From positions 15,050-79,049 of the forward strand of contig MGVN01000051.1 in NCBI GenBank assembly GCA_001800515.1: a stretch of 64,000 nt of DNA, written 5' to 3'. Made by a program: the position numbers and the translations under genes. The notes under the pieces are model-generated. The model worked only from the letters and a program-made list of their open reading frames with translations, made no database searches and was not told the DNA's origin. This document shows positions 17,604 to 26,099 of the stretch, one piece after another; the stretch's first letter is position 1, and each line of letters begins with the position of its first letter. The stretch is from Elusimicrobia bacterium RIFOXYB2_FULL_49_7 (GTDB lineage: Bacteria > Fibrobacterota > OXYB2-FULL-49-7).

Positions 17604-19379
17604 TCAACTCTCATGCGACAATCGGATGCCCAATTCGGCCAATTGATCCGGTGCCACCTCGGATGGGCAATCGTCCATGAGTGAAGATCCGGTGGTGGTT
17701 TTCGGAAAGGGAATGACGTCCCGGATGGATGAAAGACCCAACATTATCATCAGAAGGCGGTCCAAGCCAAAGGCAATGCCACCGTGGGGCGGGGCACCAT
17801 ATTTGAAGGCTTCCAATAAGAACCCGAACTTACTTTGCGCCTCTTTTTCCGAAATACCCAACAATTCAAAGACCTTGCTTTGCAGTCCAGCTTGGTGGAT
17901 ACGGATACTGCCTCCCCCGATTTCATTGCCATTGATCACTAAATCATACGCCTTGGCGCGTGCCAGATGATATTCGGGCCCGTACAAAAGGCTCACATCT
18001 TCATCGAGAGGCGCAGTAAAAGGATGGTGGCAAGGCGCCCACCGGTTATCGGTTTTACTGAATTCAAACATAGGAAAATCAACGACCCAAAGAGGTTTGA
18101 AATCCATGGGATTAAGCCAATTCTTTCGACGGGCTATTTCCAATCGGAGATTGCCCAAAGAAGTGTTGACCGTACTGCGATCCGAAGCCACGATAAAAAT
18201 CATATCACCCACATCGGCATGGAGCTTTTGGAGCAGGGTCGCAATGATTTCCGGGGAAAAGAATTTGGCAGCAGATCCGTCGCATCCATTGGTCGTTGCC
18301 TTAAGCACCACCAGACCGTTTGCGCCGAATCCTTTGACGTATTCCGTCAGTTCATCGGTTGTTTTGCGGGAAAAATCATTGCATCCTTTTGCGCAAATCC
18401 CCTTAATTGCCCCCCCCTTTTCAAGCACGGCATCAAAGATCTTAAAGCCGCTTTCCTTGACAAGGGGGGTCAGATCATGCATGCGCATATCTACCCGCAG
18501 GTCGGGTTTGTCGGATCCGTAACGCTCCATGGCTTCCTGGTAGGAAAGACGGGGGATGGGGCCGATATCCGCATTCAACGCGCTTTTGAACAACGCGGCC
18601 GTGAATTTGCCGAACAGGTCGTAGATGTCGTTTTGATGAGGAAAAGAAAGTTCGCAGTCTATTTGGGTGAATTCCGGCTGCCGATCGGCACGCAGATCTT
18701 CATCCCGGAAACACTTGGCCACTTGGAAATAGCGATCATATCCGGCCACCATGAGAATCTGTTTGTAGGTCTGGGGCGACTGGGGAAGTGCATAAAATCG
18801 GCCCTTGTTGATACGGGAAGGAACCAGAAAATCCCGTGCTCCTTCCGGGGTGCTTTTCATCAGGATAGGCGTGTCGATTTCCACAAAACCTTCGGCAGAG
18901 AGGATGCCGCGCACATCCTGGAGAACTTTATGACGAAAAAGTATGTTTCGTTGCATGGCCGGCCGCCGCAAATCCAGGAAACGGTAACGTAGCCGCACAT
19001 CTTCGCTTTCATTGCCCTCGTCGCTGATGGAAACGGGCGGTGTTTTGGAATCATTGAGGATACGCAGATCCGTAACGGCGACTTCAATCTCGCCGGTGGG
19101 AAGTTTGGCGTTCTGTTCAAGCCGTTTTTCAACCACTCCTTTAACAGCAATCACGAATTCGGATCGTAATGTCTGGGCCTTTTCATGAAGTTCCGCGTCT
19201 TTGACCGGATTGAAAACGATTTGGACTTTCCCGGTTCGATCGCGTAGATCCACAAAGACAAGACCCCCGAGATCCCGCCGTTTGTCCACCCATCCTTTGA
19301 GCAATACCTCTTTTTTCACATCCGCCAGGCGGAGTTCGTTGCAAGGATGGGTTCGTTTTGTTTCGAAATCGAGGTCCAT
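17604..19379 (-). CDS. aspS: Aspartyl-tRNA synthetase
   Basis: 591-residue class II synthetase with an N-terminal OB-fold anticodon-binding domain (VLLKGWVDKRRDLGGLVFVD), motif 1 (RYRFLDLRRPAMQRN), motif 2 (FRDEDLRADRQPEFTQID), a GAD insertion domain, and motif 3 (GGIAFGLDRLLMIMLG). The length matches bacterial-type AspRS. Whether it is discriminating or also makes Asp-tRNA-Asn cannot be told by eye. The ATG at 19379 was chosen because AGGAGA lies 7 nt upstream; an earlier in-frame start adds eight residues. A long open frame on the opposite strand (17967-18992) is a shadow. Confidence 0.97.
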   Translation of the reverse strand: MDLDFETKRTHPCNELRLADVKKEVLLKGWVDKRRDLGGLVFVDLRDRTGKVQIVFNPVKDAELHEKAQTLRSEFVIAVKGVVEKRLEQNAKLPTGEIEVAVTDLRILNDSKTPPVSISDEGNESEDVRLRYRFLDLRRPAMQRNILFRHKVLQDVRGILSAEGFVEIDTPILMKSTPEGARDFLVPSRINKGRFYALPQSPQTYKQILMVAGYDRYFQVAKCFRDEDLRADRQPEFTQIDCELSFPHQNDIYDLFGKFTAALFKSALNADIGPIPRLSYQEAMERYGSDKPDLRVDMRMHDLTPLVKESGFKIFDAVLEKGGAIKGICAKGCNDFSRKTTDELTEYVKGFGANGLVVLKATTNGCDGSAAKFFSPEIIATLLQKLHADVGDMIFIVASDRSTVNTSLGNLRLEIARRKNWLNPMDFKPLWVVDFPMFEFSKTDNRWAPCHHPFTAPLDEDVSLLYGPEYHLARAKAYDLVINGNEIGGGSIRIHQAGLQSKVFELLGISEKEAQSKFGFLLEAFKYGAPPHGGIAFGLDRLLMIMLGLSSIRDVIPFPKTTTGSSLMDDCPSEVAPDQLAELGIRLSHES

Positions 19380-19505
19380 GCGTTTTCTCCTGGGTTGAGT
19401 CAAAATCTGGGGTGAATAACCCAGAGATATTGTTAGCTATTGTTCGGAAAAAATAATCAATCACATTCCGGACGGAAAAGGAATTATTCCCGGTCAAAAG
19501 GTTGC

Positions 19506-21167
19506 TTACATAAACCGGGGGAAAGGTCGGGTTTGACCGTTTGAATCCGCTACTCCTTTTTCGACGAATTCAAAGGTCTTCACGGTTTGAGTGATTTGTT
19601 CAAGCAGTGCGTGATCTTCCCTGCCGGTTTTTGCACGTAATCTAATAAAATCACCCCTAAAATTATCCAGCGTTAGAAGTTTTTTTGGGTTTCCGGAAAG
19701 CATTTGTTCAATATTGCCATGCATGGGATTCAATCCTGTGATCCGACCGGACATCTCGGGGATTAAGGCATTGGCTTCTTTGCTATCCATGGTCTTGTGA
19801 GACCATTCATGCATATACCCCGAGACCCCAAAACGTTTCCGATCCGCTGCATCATATACTGGTGCCATAGGGGCTAAAATAAAAGGGAAAAAAAGAATAT
19901 GGTTCAGAGAAGCATGCGGTTTGGGAAAAGCGTTGATGGTTGCGGCGGTTTGGTTCAACGTCTCCATTGTTTCTCCCGGAAACCCGATAACAAAAAAGAC
20001 ATCCGCAGATATCTCATGTTGAACCAATGCTTCCATAGCCCGCTGATAATCTTTGATTCGGCAGGGTTTGGCCATGTTTTTCAGAATCGTGTCATCCCCG
20101 GATTCCATGCCGATTTTCAGAATGCGACAACCTGATCGCTTCAAATCTTTCGCAAGGGACATATCCAGAAAACGGGCATCGAAAAAAGAAAACCATTCCA
20201 GGGGATACTGACGATCCGCTAAAAAGCGGGCAAATCGGTTGACTGATCGTTTATGACCGCAGATATTGTCATCGCAAAAATGAATGTAAGAAACTGAAGG
20301 ATGTGTTTTTAGCAGGTTTTCGATCTCGTTTGATAGCGTGGTATCATCCTTTTCAAGGTAAGCAGTATCTTTTTGGAAATTGCAATATCGACACCGATTA
20401 AGGCAGTTTTTTGATCGAACCATGGGAACCGTAAGTCGAACCTCATCAGGCCGAAAGATTGTCCAATCTATTGGAAAGAGAATGGATTCTCTTTCGGAAA
20501 TCGTTTTTGAAAAATGCCAGCCATTATCAAAGCAGGCAAGATTTGGAAGACGTTTGACCAAGGCATCCGGAGATTCGCTTTTTTTCAGTCCCTGCACGAC
20601 CTTTGTTCCAACGGTTAAATCCGGATCGTATAGAACAAAAAGATCAATTCCTGAATTTTGATCCATTAAGTCATTTTGGAAAAAGTATTCACGGCCGCAA
20701 TGCTCGTAAAGCGGATCTTTTTCAATCAAATTACGTTTACGTATCTGCCAGGATCGATCTATATGAACACCTCCACAAATGAGGGGTGTTTCGGGAGCAT
20801 ATTGGCGGATAATTTTTACAGCTTCCAAGACCCGGCTTTTTACTGCCATAAGCGTGGTGGTCAGAAAGATAGCCTGGTAAGATTGTGATAAAAGACGACG
20901 CGCCCGTTCCTGTTCAAGATCAAGATAGAAAATCATTTCAGATGACAGTCCTTGAGTATGAAGCATCTGTTTCAGAGCATAGCAGACAAAAGGCGGGGCT
21001 TCAAAATCCGATGCGTCATGATGAAAGGCGGGATTAACCAGACCGCCATAAAGACCTGGTAGGTCTCCAAAGCGCCCATTCACATAGAGACGGAAAGGAT
21101 CTTCCATGGCATAAGAGGCTGAAGCATTATAGTCGGAGAATCCATTAATAATTAAAACATCGGTCAT
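19506..21167 (-). CDS. B12-binding-like radical SAM protein
   Basis: 553 residues. The N-terminal Rossmann-like region (about 1-150, with FLTTTLMAVKSRVLEAVKII and LICGGVHIDR) resembles the B12-binding half of cobalamin-type radical SAM proteins, but no DxHxxG cobalamin motif is seen. The radical SAM core carries CLNRCRYCNF, i.e. cluster cysteines C255, C259 and C262, then CDDNICGHKRSVNRF, KIGMESGDDTIL and VFFVIGFPGETMETL. The substrate is not recognisable. It is divergent, with a 57-nt gap, from a second radical-SAM-like gene that lacks these cysteines, which suggests joint function. AGGA precedes the ATG. Confidence 0.87.
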   Translation of the reverse strand: MTDVLIINGFSDYNASASYAMEDPFRLYVNGRFGDLPGLYGGLVNPAFHHDASDFEAPPFVCYALKQMLHTQGLSSEMIFYLDLEQERARRLLSQSYQAIFLTTTLMAVKSRVLEAVKIIRQYAPETPLICGGVHIDRSWQIRKRNLIEKDPLYEHCGREYFFQNDLMDQNSGIDLFVLYDPDLTVGTKVVQGLKKSESPDALVKRLPNLACFDNGWHFSKTISERESILFPIDWTIFRPDEVRLTVPMVRSKNCLNRCRYCNFQKDTAYLEKDDTTLSNEIENLLKTHPSVSYIHFCDDNICGHKRSVNRFARFLADRQYPLEWFSFFDARFLDMSLAKDLKRSGCRILKIGMESGDDTILKNMAKPCRIKDYQRAMEALVQHEISADVFFVIGFPGETMETLNQTAATINAFPKPHASLNHILFFPFILAPMAPVYDAADRKRFGVSGYMHEWSHKTMDSKEANALIPEMSGRITGLNPMHGNIEQMLSGNPKKLLTLDNFRGDFIRLRAKTGREDHALLEQITQTVKTFEFVEKGVADSNGQTRPFPRFM

Positions 21168-21224
21168 AACTTGATCCTGGGATAGTAAATTGATTTATTT
21201 ATTAAAAACTACAAAAAGGATGAA

Positions 21225-22670
21225 ATGGAGCGCAAAGGGAATATTTTACTAATTTGGCCGGCTTTTAAACGAGAAATCCCTGATTTCAGCGGATTAACAT
21301 CGATTTTCGGCCAATCGGGTTTGTTTCTTCCGTTACCATTGTTAACAGTTGCCGCCTCTTTAGGGTCTGATTGGAATTTTAAACTGCTAGATCTCTCGCG
21401 AGAAATCGTGACAGAGATGGAATTAGATTGGGCGGATTATATTATGATCTCCGCCAATCCGGCCCAAAAGTTTTCTGTAAATGTTTTTTTGGAGCAAAAT
21501 AAATCAAAAGGAAAAAAAATCATTCTTGGTGGTTCGCTCCCAACTTTAACCCCCGACTTGTTCGATGAATCGGTAACTATTGTTGTAGGTGAGATTGAAA
21601 GCATGATTGAAGGATCGAAAGCAGGAGATCGTATCGCTCAAGTCTTATCTCAAGATATGCGATCTGGTCTTTTGCGGCCCGTTTATCGAGCCATTGCTTC
21701 TTCTTCATTGACCCATTTCTCGTTACCACGATATGATCTATGTGATTTAAAAGAGTATTTTAATTTTCTTATTGAATTTTCACGAGGAAATGGTTCTTTG
21801 AATAATCCTATTCGTCGCAAAGCTGTTTCTCAAATCCTTCGGGAATTATCACTGTTGACTCAAGGAGGCGATCGCCGCACGGTATTTGTGGCCGATGAAG
21901 CGTTCTTTGGTAATATGGATGATAATCATTCTCTTCAAGAAGTCAAAACCATTTTGGATGCGTTGTATCAATGGCAGAAAGAAAACCATTTTCCATTTGA
22001 TTTTTTCCTGGAATGTCCTCTTTTTCTTTCCGGTCATCCGGATATTTTAGAAAAAATGGCGATATGTGGAATGAATATTTTGTTGGTTCGTCTTGACACT
22101 TTGGAACAGCAGTTGCAGTCCGGACAATCGACAGAAGAGGTCTTGTTGTTAGGTTTGAACAAGATTCGTTCTTTTCAGCGATCTGGATTAGGTTTGGCCG
22201 TCATTCTTCCATTAGATAAAGACGCGGAAAAAATGGCGATATTCTGGAAAATCTTTATTAAAGAATCGGCTGTTCCGGTTGTCAGTATCGACTTGGCAAA
22301 TAAGAATTCTGGCTTAATCATACAAGCAGCGGAATTGCTCGCAGAATTTTATCATCCTACTTCATTTTATAATCGTTGTTTAAAATGGATTGAGAATTGG
22401 AATGACGGTCACGTGTTAACCGGTCTTAGTGGTTCTATTTACTCCAATCTGAAACCGCTCCGCATTATCCGAAGTATTTTTTATCAGGGCTATCGGTCTG
22501 CTTATCGGATTGCTTATTTTAATTATTTGATAAGAGTTTTTCGTCGATTCCGGCATAATCGTGCTAAATTGGCCTTGGCCTTATATCTTTCTTATCTTTA
22601 TAAAGCTTTTGAGTCTTTTACTTCTTCACATTCCGATATGCTGAGGAAGTTAACAAAGGAAACAAAATGA
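21225..22670 (+). CDS. Radical-SAM-like protein lacking the cluster cysteines (DUF4070-type pseudoenzyme)
   Basis: 481 residues with the plan of B12-binding/DUF4070 radical SAM proteins: an N-terminal Rossmann-like part (to about 150; ADYIMISANPAQKF, KKIILGGSLPTL), the conserved entry LPRYDLCDLKEYFNFLIEFS, then SRG where the CxxxCxxC should begin. At the three positions expected for cysteine there are N189, N193 and I196, so no 4Fe-4S cluster can bind there. Downstream TIM-barrel blocks remain (VFVADEAFFGN, FPFDFFLECPLFLSGHPDIL, the C-terminal DUF4070-like helices). It is therefore likely a non-catalytic binding or scaffold protein. The ATG follows AAAAAGGA; its stop overlaps the kinase gene (ATGA). 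Confidence 0.72.
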   Translation: MERKGNILLIWPAFKREIPDFSGLTSIFGQSGLFLPLPLLTVAASLGSDWNFKLLDLSREIVTEMELDWADYIMISANPAQKFSVNVFLEQNKSKGKKIILGGSLPTLTPDLFDESVTIVVGEIESMIEGSKAGDRIAQVLSQDMRSGLLRPVYRAIASSSLTHFSLPRYDLCDLKEYFNFLIEFSRGNGSLNNPIRRKAVSQILRELSLLTQGGDRRTVFVADEAFFGNMDDNHSLQEVKTILDALYQWQKENHFPFDFFLECPLFLSGHPDILEKMAICGMNILLVRLDTLEQQLQSGQSTEEVLLLGLNKIRSFQRSGLGLAVILPLDKDAEKMAIFWKIFIKESAVPVVSIDLANKNSGLIIQAAELLAEFYHPTSFYNRCLKWIENWNDGHVLTGLSGSIYSNLKPLRIIRSIFYQGYRSAYRIAYFNYLIRVFRRFRHNRAKLALALYLSYLYKAFESFTSSHSDMLRKLTKETK

Positions 22671-25222
22671 GTGAATTCAGAGATATTTCCTGTTATGCTA
22701 CAGCGATATTAATAAAATTTGCTAAAAGAAAAAAAATGCCGGAATCTGTTTATCTTCAAGGTATTCAGGAGCCGTTAACCCATTTGAACAATGTTTTGGA
22801 ATGGACTTCTATACAGACATGGACAAAACTGATAGACAACATTGCGGATTACCTGGGTCGCAAAACCGGTATTTTTCAGGATTTGGGATATGAAATTACT
22901 GTAATGGAAATGACCCATTTCCAGATGTTTTTCTTTAAAGTAGCACCGATGGTCTTTATTCTTAAGAAGATTTCAAATCACATTAATACCTCCATCAATC
23001 GGAATCTTCGAGTCAGTATGACTTTTTCCGAGAATGGGGTAATGGATATTCACTATCATATTTTAGATTTGGCTAAATATAATCTAATACTTTGCGATTA
23101 CAATCGAGGCGCCTCCCTTGCAATTATGCATTGTAAAGGCTATCAGGATGCAACTATCACTGATATGAGTTGTGCGGCGCGTGATTCTAAAATCTCCCCC
23201 TGCCATTACCGAATCACCTGGAAACCACGCCCTTCTCTTTTTCGGCGTATACGTGAATCCTTTCAGTTGCGCTTCGGATATCATGGTGAAATCCTCAGTT
23301 TTATGGAGGACAAACACCGGGCTTTGGAGATTCAGTATGAAGAAATCCTGAAACTGAAGAACGATATCCAAGCCAGTAATGACTTTTTAAATCATATGAT
23401 GGACAATACGAATGAAGGCATTGTTTGGTTAAACGGAGAGGGACGTATCGTTTTTGCTAATGCTGCTTTTGGTCGGTTGGTTTGGAAAGCGGAGAAGGAA
23501 TTGGCTTGGACTACTTTTTGGTCCCATCTTTCAAATGCTATGACGGAATTCGACTACCGCCGTCTTTTTATGGAAAGCCAGGAAAAAACAGGTATTCCGC
23601 AGATAAAAGAATTCGAATTTACCCGTCCTTCTGGAGATACCCGTATCGGCGAGACCATAATATCTTGGATCACAACCGGCCAGGAAGAACCTGGGTTTCT
23701 GGTCACGGTCCGTGATATAACGGAAAAGCGTAAAATGGAGCGGCAACTTTTTGCTTCTGAAAACCGTTTTCGGAGTCTGTATCAAAATTCGCCGGCTTTG
23801 ATAGTGGGCATTGGATCGGACAGCCGCTTTATCTATGCTAATCCGGCCATGGAAGAACAGAGCGGTTATACTGAAACAGAGCTGCAAAGCATGCACTTCA
23901 GGGATTTGGTGGCACCGGATGCTAATTTTGATGTGGATCGTCTTGTCATGAATCGGTTGGATCAAGGTCCGAGTCTTCAGGAGGTTCACTTCCGAACCAA
24001 AGCAGGAGAATGGAAAGCAATCGCTTTAAATACCTACCCGATCCATGATGACACAGGTGCCTTGGCTGGGATAGCGGGTATCGGTATTGATATTACAGAG
24101 ACCAAACGACTTAATGAACAATTGGTACAGACCCAGCGTATGGATCTCCTGGGACAAATGGCTGGCGGATTGGCCCATGATTTTAATAATATCCTACTGG
24201 CAATTTCCGGATACGGACGACTGCTTCATAAAAAAGAACAGAATCCGGAACTTAAGGAATATGCCTCTGCCATTATGAGTGCTTCGGAGCGAGCAGCAGA
24301 ATTGACACGCCAGCTTTTGACCTTTAGCCGAGGTGAGGTTGGAAAACAGGAAAGCTTTGTGTTGAATAGTGTCGTTACTGAAGTGAAACAGCTTTTAATG
24401 CCCATTGTTCCACGTATCATCAACATTCAGATGGTTTTGCCCGAGCGGGAGATCCGAGTCAAGGGCGATTCCGGAAAAATCCATCAGTGTCTGCTGAATC
24501 TTTGTTTAAATGCCCGTGACGCCATTGGGCTCATAGAGGGGACCATTACTTTGCGATTGGTTCCCGGCAATGAACCGGACTATATTGCATTGGAAGTTGA
24601 GGACAGCGGTCCCGGTATTCCACCTGACATTATTGAGAAAATATTTGATCCCTTTTTCAGTACAAAAAAGCGGGGCAAAGGGACCGGACTCGGTTTGTCC
24701 GTGGTGTATGGTATCGTTCGTTCACATAATGGAAAGATTACGGTGGATTCCAAACCCGGTTCGGGCGCCCGGTTCCGGATAGAATTTCCGGAATACCAGG
24801 TCGAAGGACAAAAAGGAGAATCCATGAATGAAAAAAATGTTCCTTCAGATAAGAAAAAAGGTTTGGTAATGATTATTGATGATGAAATTTTGGTTCGGGG
24901 TTATTGTGAGGATGTGTTGAAAAGCGAACATTATTCCGTTATTTCTTTTCCATCTGCGGAAAGCGCCATTGAATGGTTTCAGATCCATTCGGCCGAGGTC
25001 CGCTTTGCAATTGCGGATATTATCTTGCCGGAAATGGATGGCGTGGAAATGGTGGAAAAACTGCGTGCCATACGGTCCGATCTCGCCGTCTTTTTTATGA
25101 CCGGTTTCATCTCCCCCAACATGAAACAGCCGCCCGAGAGTGATCCCGTGCTTCACAAACCATTTTCACCCGTGGCGATGATGGAGACTATCCGAAAACT
25201 GGAAAAGGAGCGAGGGTTGTGA
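22667..25222 (+). CDS. Hybrid sensor histidine kinase (sensory domain-PAS-PAS-HisKA-HATPase-REC)
   Basis: 851 residues without membrane segments. Order: an N-terminal sensory domain of about 205 residues ending in CAARDSKISPCHYRITWKP, which resembles the cysteine-containing end of V4R/heme-NO-associated domains (tentative); a short coiled linker; PAS 1 (about 240-355); PAS 2 (about 365-485); HisKA with H504 in GGLAHDFNNILL; HATPase with LNLCLNARDAI, EDSGPGIPP and GTGLGLSVVYGI; and a receiver with D784 in ADIILPEMDG. The cytosolic location fits an intracellular redox, gas or ligand signal. ATGA overlap upstream and GTGA overlap downstream tie it to both neighbours. Confidence 0.92.
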   Translation: MSEFRDISCYATAILIKFAKRKKMPESVYLQGIQEPLTHLNNVLEWTSIQTWTKLIDNIADYLGRKTGIFQDLGYEITVMEMTHFQMFFFKVAPMVFILKKISNHINTSINRNLRVSMTFSENGVMDIHYHILDLAKYNLILCDYNRGASLAIMHCKGYQDATITDMSCAARDSKISPCHYRITWKPRPSLFRRIRESFQLRFGYHGEILSFMEDKHRALEIQYEEILKLKNDIQASNDFLNHMMDNTNEGIVWLNGEGRIVFANAAFGRLVWKAEKELAWTTFWSHLSNAMTEFDYRRLFMESQEKTGIPQIKEFEFTRPSGDTRIGETIISWITTGQEEPGFLVTVRDITEKRKMERQLFASENRFRSLYQNSPALIVGIGSDSRFIYANPAMEEQSGYTETELQSMHFRDLVAPDANFDVDRLVMNRLDQGPSLQEVHFRTKAGEWKAIALNTYPIHDDTGALAGIAGIGIDITETKRLNEQLVQTQRMDLLGQMAGGLAHDFNNILLAISGYGRLLHKKEQNPELKEYASAIMSASERAAELTRQLLTFSRGEVGKQESFVLNSVVTEVKQLLMPIVPRIINIQMVLPEREIRVKGDSGKIHQCLLNLCLNARDAIGLIEGTITLRLVPGNEPDYIALEVEDSGPGIPPDIIEKIFDPFFSTKKRGKGTGLGLSVVYGIVRSHNGKITVDSKPGSGARFRIEFPEYQVEGQKGESMNEKNVPSDKKKGLVMIIDDEILVRGYCEDVLKSEHYSVISFPSAESAIEWFQIHSAEVRFAIADIILPEMDGVEMVEKLRAIRSDLAVFFMTGFISPNMKQPPESDPVLHKPFSPVAMMETIRKLEKERGL

Positions 25223-25929
25223 AATTCGAAAAAGCCGCACTTTTTGTCAATAGCACTTCAGACACGGAAGGGGACTTTTCGGTTGTCCTAATGGTCGATG
25301 ATGATGAAATGCTTTTGCAGATGCTTTGTGCAAGTGTGGTGGAACAATATCCGAATCTATTGGTTTTGGGCGTTGTTTTTCCGGAACAAGTCCGAGAAAT
25401 AATTAGTTTGCTTTATTTCGATGTGTTCGTGTCTGACATTAATATGCCAGGTTTGTGGGGGGATAAGCTTATTACCTATGTCAAACAAGCATCTCCCACT
25501 ACCTTTAGCGTGGCCATGACAGGATGCAATATGGAAACCGCCTTTGCTGCAGGTCGGGCTCAGCCTGATCGATTTTTCGATAAAAATCGTGATTTTAATG
25601 CTTTGCTTTCCTCTTTTCCGGAAGGGTTGATAGAAGCGAAACGGCGACGGGAGCGTCTTTTTGCTCGGTTCTTGGAAGGAAATGAAGGGGGCATTGCGTC
25701 ATTGCGAAATTCTCATTGGCGGGAACGTGCTCAACTAAAGTTAAATCTTGGTTTTTCACTGACTGAGTTTATACAGAGTCGCCGTCTTGTCAGAGCCCTT
25801 GCCCTGTTAAAGCTGAAACCGAATTTAACATGGGAATTATTAGCAATTTTATCCGGTTATAGTGCTCCTCATCGGTTACGGAAATATATGGAAGATATTA
25901 CTTCCTTTGTCAATATCCAAAAGCTTTAA
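25219..25929 (+). CDS. Response regulator with degenerate AraC-type DNA-binding domain
   Basis: 236 residues. The receiver domain begins VVLMVDDDEMLLQML (acidic pocket) with phospho-acceptor D73 in FVSDINMPG, a Thr in VAMTG and a Lys in FFDKNRD. The C-terminal 90 residues (LGFSLTEFIQSRRLVRALAL, then TWELLAILSGYSAPHRLRKY) follow the AraC/XylS two-helix-turn-helix pattern but are shorter than usual. GTG start overlapping the kinase stop (GTGA), so it is the cognate output of the kinase. A likely target is the palindrome 100 nt downstream; that is inference. Confidence 0.82.
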   Translation: MKFEKAALFVNSTSDTEGDFSVVLMVDDDEMLLQMLCASVVEQYPNLLVLGVVFPEQVREIISLLYFDVFVSDINMPGLWGDKLITYVKQASPTTFSVAMTGCNMETAFAAGRAQPDRFFDKNRDFNALLSSFPEGLIEAKRRRERLFARFLEGNEGGIASLRNSHWRERAQLKLNLGFSLTEFIQSRRLVRALALLKLKPNLTWELLAILSGYSAPHRLRKYMEDITSFVNIQKL

Positions 25930-25966
25930 AATCGATATAAATTACATTAAATCATAAAAAAAATAG

Positions 25967-26002
25967 AACACTTTGCACCTTTTTTTAGGTACAAAGTGTT
26001 TT
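25967..26002. terminator. Stem-loop terminator after the response regulator gene
   Basis: A 14-nt stem (25967-25980 with 25987-26000, a single mismatch) has a six-T loop. On the plus strand the tail is a short TTTTA. On the minus strand the stem is followed by an eight-T run, so it could stop transcription both ways. It lies 38 nt after the regulator stop codon. Confidence 0.72.
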
Positions 26003-26027
26003 AGTACTTCACTCATTTTATTCCTAT

Positions 26028-26044
26028 ATTTGTTAATAACAAAT
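26028..26044. promoter_or_regulatory. Perfect 17-nt palindrome upstream of the GNAT-type gene
   Basis: ATTTGTTA-A-TAACAAAT is an exact inverted repeat with a one-base centre, 55 nt before the ATG of the acyltransferase-like gene. The size and symmetry suit a dimeric transcription factor operator. The neighbouring AraC-like response regulator is the obvious candidate binder, although AraC sites are often direct repeats. Confidence 0.5.
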
Positions 26045-26099
26045 AGATAGCCTTATGATTTCATCCATTTTATTTATCCTCTTTTTCAAGGAGTAACCC

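Noticed and set aside
17967..18992. 341-codon open frame on the plus strand opposite aspS
   Set aside because: Lies fully antisense to a clear aspartyl-tRNA synthetase and has no recognisable protein features.
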